22,535 nt of DNA. Origin: GCA-2731375 sp964462145. GTDB lineage: Bacteria > Pseudomonadota > Alphaproteobacteria > GCA-2731375. Positions 21,798 to 22,535 of the stretch are shown here, one piece after another. A model generated the notes under the pieces. The model saw only the letters and a program-made list of their open reading frames with translations. It did not search any database and had not been told where the DNA came from. The position numbers and the translations under genes are program-made. The stretch spans positions 1 through 22,535 of the forward strand of contig CAYWYB010000048.1 of NCBI GenBank assembly GCA_964462145.1. Direction: 5' to 3'. Numbering within the stretch: position 1 is the stretch's first letter; every line of letters starts with the position of its first letter.

Positions 21798-22535
21798 ATG
21801 TTAAGCAATTCCCCGATCGTCAATCGTTATGTGGACCGGACGCCGGCCAGCCAGGCTTTGGCCGAACGCGCCCTGGAACAGATTGCCTCGCTGCTGCAGG
21901 CGGGCGTGCCGATCATGAAGGCGCTGCAGCTGACCGCCCATTTGTCGCCCCATTATGTGAAGCGCAGTCTTTATTGCGTTGCCAACCGGTTNNNNNNNNN
22001 NTTCCCCTCCGCCATCACCCATGATTCCCGGTACACCACGCCCTACGGCATCTATATCGAGACAGCCAAGGGCCCGCGCAAATGGGACGCGGATGGCAAT
22101 GACTATGTGGATTATTTCGGCGGCCATGGGGCCCTGATGCTGGGCCATCGTAATGATGAGGTTGAGGCTTGCGTTCAGGAGGCCCTCGCGGCGGGCACCC
22201 ATTTCGGCTCCTCCCACCGTTTCGAAGTGGCCTGGGCCGAGGCGGTAAAAAATCTGGTACCCTCGGCCGAGCGGATCCGCTTCACCTCGTCTGGCACCGA
22301 AGCGACCTTGATGGCCATGCGTCTGGCCCGTGCCTTCACGGGCAAAAACAAACTGGCGCGTTTTCGCACCCATTTTCATGGCTGGCACGATCACATGGCC
22401 TTTGGCGTGGCCGGGCATTTCGACGGCACCGCCACGCCCGGTGTATTACCGGAAGTGGCGGCCCAGGTGGTCCTCCTTGATCCCGATGATATCGATGCTG
22501 TTGCCCAGACCCTGGAGGCGGACAGCGACATCGCC
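21798..22535 (+). CDS. Glutamate-1-semialdehyde aminotransferase-like class III aminotransferase (partial; internal gap, 3' truncated)
   Basis: ATG 21798 has AGGTGAG 7 bases upstream. Residues 1-27 (SNSPIVNRYVDRTPASQALA onward) look like the family N terminus. After the gap, FPSAITHDSRYTTPYGIYIE, WDADGNDYVDYFGGHGALMLGH, FTSSGTEATLMAMRLARAFTG and HFHGWHDHMAFG are typical of PLP class III, HemL-like enzymes. The catalytic Lys lies beyond the window. Between E27 and the gap are about 37 residues (QIASLLQAGVPIMKALQLTA onward) that do not belong to this family. The frame across 10 N is kept only if the gap is truly 10 bases. Canonical HemL has NSGTEA and CYHGH, so this may be a HemL paralogue and not a heme-pathway enzyme. 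Confidence 0.75.
   Translation, partial: MLSNSPIVNRYVDRTPASQALAERALEQIASLLQAGVPIMKALQLTAHLSPHYVKRSLYCVANRXXXXFPSAITHDSRYTTPYGIYIETAKGPRKWDADGNDYVDYFGGHGALMLGHRNDEVEACVQEALAAGTHFGSSHRFEVAWAEAVKNLVPSAERIRFTSSGTEATLMAMRLARAFTGKNKLARFRTHFHGWHDHMAFGVAGHFDGTATPGVLPEVAAQVVLLDPDDIDAVAQTLEADSDIA
21992..22001. other. Assembly gap (10 N)
   Basis: Ten N inside the aminotransferase gene mark a scaffold join of uncertain length. The sequence on its left side does not fit the expected protein, so the join or the contig end may be wrong. Confidence 0.99.

Noticed and set aside
21798..22535. Naming the last gene hemL outright
   Set aside because: The motifs differ from canonical HemL (SSGTEA and HFHGWHDH instead of NSGTEA and CYHGH), the catalytic lysine is outside the window, and the N terminus is disturbed.

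Overview
The window looks like chromosome of a GC-rich alphaproteobacterium, probably Rhodospirillales-like. The best taxonomic clue is an ATP12-type F1-ATPase assembly chaperone, a family largely confined to Alphaproteobacteria and mitochondria. It sits with rarA, crcB and an RluC-like pseudouridine synthase, a neighbourhood I recall as common in this class. I see no rRNA, tRNA, CRISPR array, transposase or phage gene. A run of 10 N at 21992-22001 marks a scaffold gap.

Layout. (1) 1-7270, plus strand: a tightly packed housekeeping block with the 3' end of rarA, crcB, an RluC-type synthase, an alpha/beta hydrolase, a HAD phosphatase, an AsmA-family protein and ATP12. Four of its junctions are ATGA stop/start overlaps. 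(2) 7385-10204, plus: a soluble four-PAS hybrid histidine kinase whose third PAS keeps the FixL heme-ligand histidine. (3) 10338-14245, plus: pccB, a strong intrinsic terminator, pccA and acylphosphatase. (4) 14253-16157, minus: hot-dog thioesterase, SDR dehydrogenase and a CMD/AhpD-fold protein. (5) 16397-19519, plus: a second kinase with six PAS domains, four of them in exact 124-residue register. (6) 19532-21365, minus: an ODP-type diiron metallo-beta-lactamase-fold protein followed 4 bp later by a soluble histidine kinase. (7) 21511-21693, minus: a 60-residue membrane protein. (8) 21798-22535, plus: the start of a glutamate-1-semialdehyde-aminotransferase-like gene, disturbed by the gap.

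The propionyl-CoA carboxylase subunits and the nearby thioesterase and SDR suggest acyl-CoA metabolism. The most interesting theme is possible oxygen sensing. It rests on the FixL-like PAS, the ODP-kinase pair, and a perfect FNR/FixK-type site (TTGAT-N4-ATCAA) between the small membrane protein and the aminotransferase. These links are inferred from motifs and position and have not been tested.
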